A stretch of 16,839 bases of DNA from Mollicutes bacterium (lineage in GTDB: Bacteria > Bacillota_I > Bacilli_A > RF39 > UBA660). The stretch is taken from assembly GCA_003560455.1 (NCBI GenBank), contig PWIL01000160.1:1-16839 (forward strand). The letters run 5' to 3'. This document shows positions 15,150-16,839 of the stretch, in pieces. Positions within the stretch are counted from its first letter, which is position 1, and the number at the start of each line of letters is the position of its first letter. The translations under genes and the position numbers were made by a program. The notes under the pieces are model-generated. The model was not told the origin of the DNA, searched no databases, and saw nothing but the letters and a program-made list of their open reading frames with translations.

Positions 15150-15431
15150 ATGGAAGAAACTAACGATAAAAAAATATTTGTAAATCAAAACGGTGAAAAA
15201 AAAGAAGCCGAAGTAATTGCCGTTTTTGAAATGAAAAATTTTGGTAAAGAATATATGTTATACACTTTTAATGAATTAAAAAAGGATAATGTAAAAATTC
15301 TTGCTTCAACATTAAAAAGAAATGATGATTCAATAATTTTAGAATCAATTGCAACAGTTGAAGAATGGGATGCAATTAAAGAGGTTATTAAAGATTTAGC
15401 GACTCAAGCAAAGGGTGATGTAGATGTATAG
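15150..15431 (+). CDS. DUF1292 (YrzB-like) protein
   Basis: The 93-residue product resembles the small DUF1292 proteins of Firmicutes (YrzB is about the same size). The shared pattern is an early strand carrying NGEKKEAEVIAVFEM, a KEYMLYTFNE segment, a conserved IILESIATVEEWDAI segment and a C-terminal helix. Function of the family is unknown. The start at 15150 is chosen because a GAGG site is well placed; an upstream in-frame start at 15105 lies within the promoter. Its last codons overlap the next gene by 8 nt in an ATGTATAG arrangement, so translation of the two is probably coupled. B. subtilis yrzB sits in another gene cluster, so this position is not conserved. Confidence 0.82.
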   Translation: MEETNDKKIFVNQNGEKKEAEVIAVFEMKNFGKEYMLYTFNELKKDNVKILASTLKRNDDSIILESIATVEEWDAIKEVIKDLATQAKGDVDV

Positions 15432-16839
15432 CGATAGACCATTAACAATGGATGATATTGTATTTAAGAATCTAGATTATCGCCAAAAAGCACTTTTGAA
15501 AGGTGGCAAAGCTATCAACGTTACGCGAAAAAGGGTGCGAGCTATGGCACACACTTTTAATAAATTTGATCGTTTTTTACAAGAAGCTGCTTTAGAAAAA
15601 GAATTAGAAAATTTAAAAGAAGAAACTAAGCGGAAAGAAGCCGAAGCGAAAGTAGAAGCAGAAAAAAAAGAAGCCGATGAGAAAGCTAGATTGGAGTCTC
15701 AAGAAGAGGTAGTTGTAAAACCTAAAAATGTACAATATTCAGTTGAAAAAGCCGAAGCGCGTTTTACGCCTGCTGAAGAACTTGAGCATTTAAATAAGTA
15801 TAAACCAAGATTTATTGCTAAATTAAAGGAAGCGGAAGAAAATAATGATTTAGCAACAGTTGAAGAATTTCGTCAAAAGATTAGTCAAATTAAAAAAAGA
15901 GTAAATGTTTTAAATCATATTGTGATGCTTGAAAATGAAGAAAAAGAAAAAGCAAGAATTGAAGCGGAACAAAAAGAAGCTGAAGAAAAAGTTAGATTAG
16001 AAGCAGAACAAAAAGAAGCTGAAGAAAAAGCAAGATTAGAAGCAGAACAAAAAGAAGCTGAAGAAAAAGCAAGAATTGAAGCAGAACAAAAAGAAGCTGA
16101 AGAAAAAGCAAGATTAGAAGCAGAACAAAAAGAATATGAAGAAAAAGAGACTGAAAAAAAGACTCCACAATATAATGAGGAAAAAGCTTCAAGGTTTTTT
16201 ACGCCCCTTCAAGAATTACAATATTTAAAAGATCATAAACCAACATTTATTAATAAATTAAAAATGGCCGAAGCGGTTGGTAATGCTGAGAAAGTGGAAG
16301 AATATCAACAAAAAATTAATCAAATCGAAAAACGGATGAGCATTTTAGAAGAAATTGTTGCTTCAAAGAAACAGCCGGTTGAGGAGCAAGTTGCAAAAGA
16401 AGGTCAAGATTTAGAATCTAAACAAAATGAAAATATGTTAAAAGCTTTTATGGCAGAAAAGGAAAAAGTTTTAACGGCTAAAGAAGTAGTTGGAAATAAT
16501 AAAAAACTTAAAGAAATTAATCCGCGTTTTGTTGATTGGACAAATGAAGATTTTGATAATTATTTAACTAAAATAGAAAATCGTATTAATGAAATCCAGA
16601 GTGGAACCAAAAAATCGGTTGTTGCGGAAAAAGAGGCCGAAGAAAGAGCCCGGTTAGAAGCAGAACAAAGAGAAACTGAAGAAAGAGCTAAATTAGAAGC
16701 AGAACAAAGAGAAGCTGAAGAAAAAGCTAGATTAGAAGCAGAACAAAAAGAAGCTGAAGAAAAAGCTAGATTAGAAGCAGAACAAAAAGAAGCTGAAGAA
16801 AAAGCTAGATTAGAAGCAGAACAAAAAGAAGCTGAAGAA
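15424..16839 (+). CDS. Large modular coiled-coil repeat protein, 5' part
   Basis: A frame starting at ATG 15424 stays open to the right edge: 472 residues are visible and the end is missing. The ribosome site AAAGGGTG (15410-15417) lies inside the DUF1292 gene. The start MYSDRPLTMDD has no signal peptide, so the protein is probably cytoplasmic. The order is: a basic N-terminal region (1-60); a charged coiled coil (about 58-100); module A1 (103-170); five 13-residue units of the KARLEAEQKEAEE type (176-240); module A2 (248-315); a shorter, degenerate A3 (about 349-391); and at least five more 13-residue units (408-472). A1 and A2 are 33/68 identical without gaps. No known family was recognised. 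The design suggests a long structural or scaffold protein. Only eight nt of overlap link it to the DUF1292 gene. Confidence 0.85.
   Translation, partial: MYSDRPLTMDDIVFKNLDYRQKALLKGGKAINVTRKRVRAMAHTFNKFDRFLQEAALEKELENLKEETKRKEAEAKVEAEKKEADEKARLESQEEVVVKPKNVQYSVEKAEARFTPAEELEHLNKYKPRFIAKLKEAEENNDLATVEEFRQKISQIKKRVNVLNHIVMLENEEKEKARIEAEQKEAEEKVRLEAEQKEAEEKARLEAEQKEAEEKARIEAEQKEAEEKARLEAEQKEYEEKETEKKTPQYNEEKASRFFTPLQELQYLKDHKPTFINKLKMAEAVGNAEKVEEYQQKINQIEKRMSILEEIVASKKQPVEEQVAKEGQDLESKQNENMLKAFMAEKEKVLTAKEVVGNNKKLKEINPRFVDWTNEDFDNYLTKIENRINEIQSGTKKSVVAEKEAEERARLEAEQRETEERAKLEAEQREAEEKARLEAEQKEAEEKARLEAEQKEAEEKARLEAEQKEAEE
15730..15933 (+). repeat. 68-residue helical module A1
   Basis: First copy of the module shared with 16165-16368. 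Positions kept in both copies include the QY near the start, FTP, EL, KPxFI, KLKxAE, VEE, QKIxQIxKR and IV. Confidence 0.85.
15949..16143 (+). repeat. 39-bp tandem repeat array 1 (five units)
   Basis: Five in-frame 39-nt units, each encoding a 13-residue coil such as KARLEAEQKEAEE. The units vary at a few positions (Ala/Val, Ile/Leu, Ala/Tyr). Most use GCA for the alanine after the first lysine, unlike the identical units of array 2. Confidence 0.92.
16165..16368 (+). repeat. 68-residue helical module A2
   Basis: Second copy of the module, same length as A1 and aligned to it without gaps (33 of 68 residues identical by hand count). Confidence 0.85.
16468..16596 (+). repeat. Degenerate module A3
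   Basis: A shorter stretch keeps the core pattern of A1 and A2: LKEINPRFVDW compares with LKDHKPTFINK, and NYLTKIENRINEI with EYQQKINQIEKRM. The start and the middle are divergent or lost. Confidence 0.5.
16645..16839 (+). repeat. 39-bp tandem repeat array 2 (at least five units)
   Basis: Units start at 16645, 16684, 16723, 16762 and 16801. The first two carry Arg/Lys, Arg/Lys and Thr/Ala changes; the last three are identical base for base. The window ends exactly at a unit boundary, so the array probably continues. Confidence 0.92.

Noticed and set aside
15992..16192. Minus-strand frame coding a Leu/Phe-rich, membrane-like peptide
   Set aside because: It is the complement of the 39-bp Glu/Lys repeat array and has repeat-derived, low-complexity sequence with no start signals.
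1..16839. Mobile elements, CRISPR arrays, phage genes, tRNA or rRNA genes
   Set aside because: No transposase, integrase, spaced direct repeats or tRNA-like cloverleaf was seen; gaps between genes are all short and explained by promoters, ribosome sites and terminators.

Overview
This window is strongly AT-rich, gene-dense bacterial DNA from the Bacilli side of the Firmicutes, probably an uncultured lineage related to Mollicutes/Tenericutes. The evidence is the long Firmicutes-type S12, the DnaB-DnaI helicase loader pair found in Bacilli, strong AGGAGG ribosome sites, consensus sigma-A promoters and a threonyl-tRNA synthetase without a TGS domain. TGA is used as a stop (tgt, tuf), so this is not the Mycoplasma/Spiroplasma code. 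A FemA/FemB/MurM-like gene suggests a peptidoglycan wall, unlike true mycoplasmas. The species cannot be named from this sequence. Both ends of the window lie inside repetitive genes, as expected if the contig broke at repeats.

Layout. 3-563: 3' end of a surface protein with GLUG repeats, closed by a terminator. 635-1741: tgt on its own promoter. 1738-6142: the str operon rpsL-rpsG-fusA-tuf, with a strong promoter whose -35 box overlaps the tgt stop codon, a leader that can form two mutually exclusive hairpins, a second promoter before tuf and a terminator after it. 6164-7108: a UPF0145/YbjQ-family protein and a small lipoprotein, translationally adjacent. 7163-8368 (minus strand): a FemAB-type aminoacyltransferase, sharing a bidirectional terminator with the lipoprotein. 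8465-16839 (plus strand): rnc, dnaB, dnaI, a divergent RNB-domain protein, a 61-residue small protein, thrS, a DUF1292 protein and a large coiled-coil repeat protein that runs off the window.

How the genes work together. The first half is translation machinery: S12, S7, EF-G and EF-Tu, plus tRNA anticodon modification by Tgt. The second half combines RNA processing (RNase III and an RNase R-like protein), loading of the replicative helicase (DnaB, DnaI) and tRNA charging (ThrRS). No intergenic stretch reaches 300 bases.

Most worth following up: (1) the RNB-domain protein at 11376-13154, which is clearly related to RNase R but has two of the four metal-binding aspartates replaced, no recognisable cold-shock or S1 domains and a different helical N-terminal half; (2) S12 with replacements at two loop prolines, one of them at the Pro90 position linked to streptomycin dependence and accuracy; (3) the modular coiled-coil protein built from 68-residue modules and 39-bp repeat arrays; (4) the alternative-hairpin leader of the str operon.
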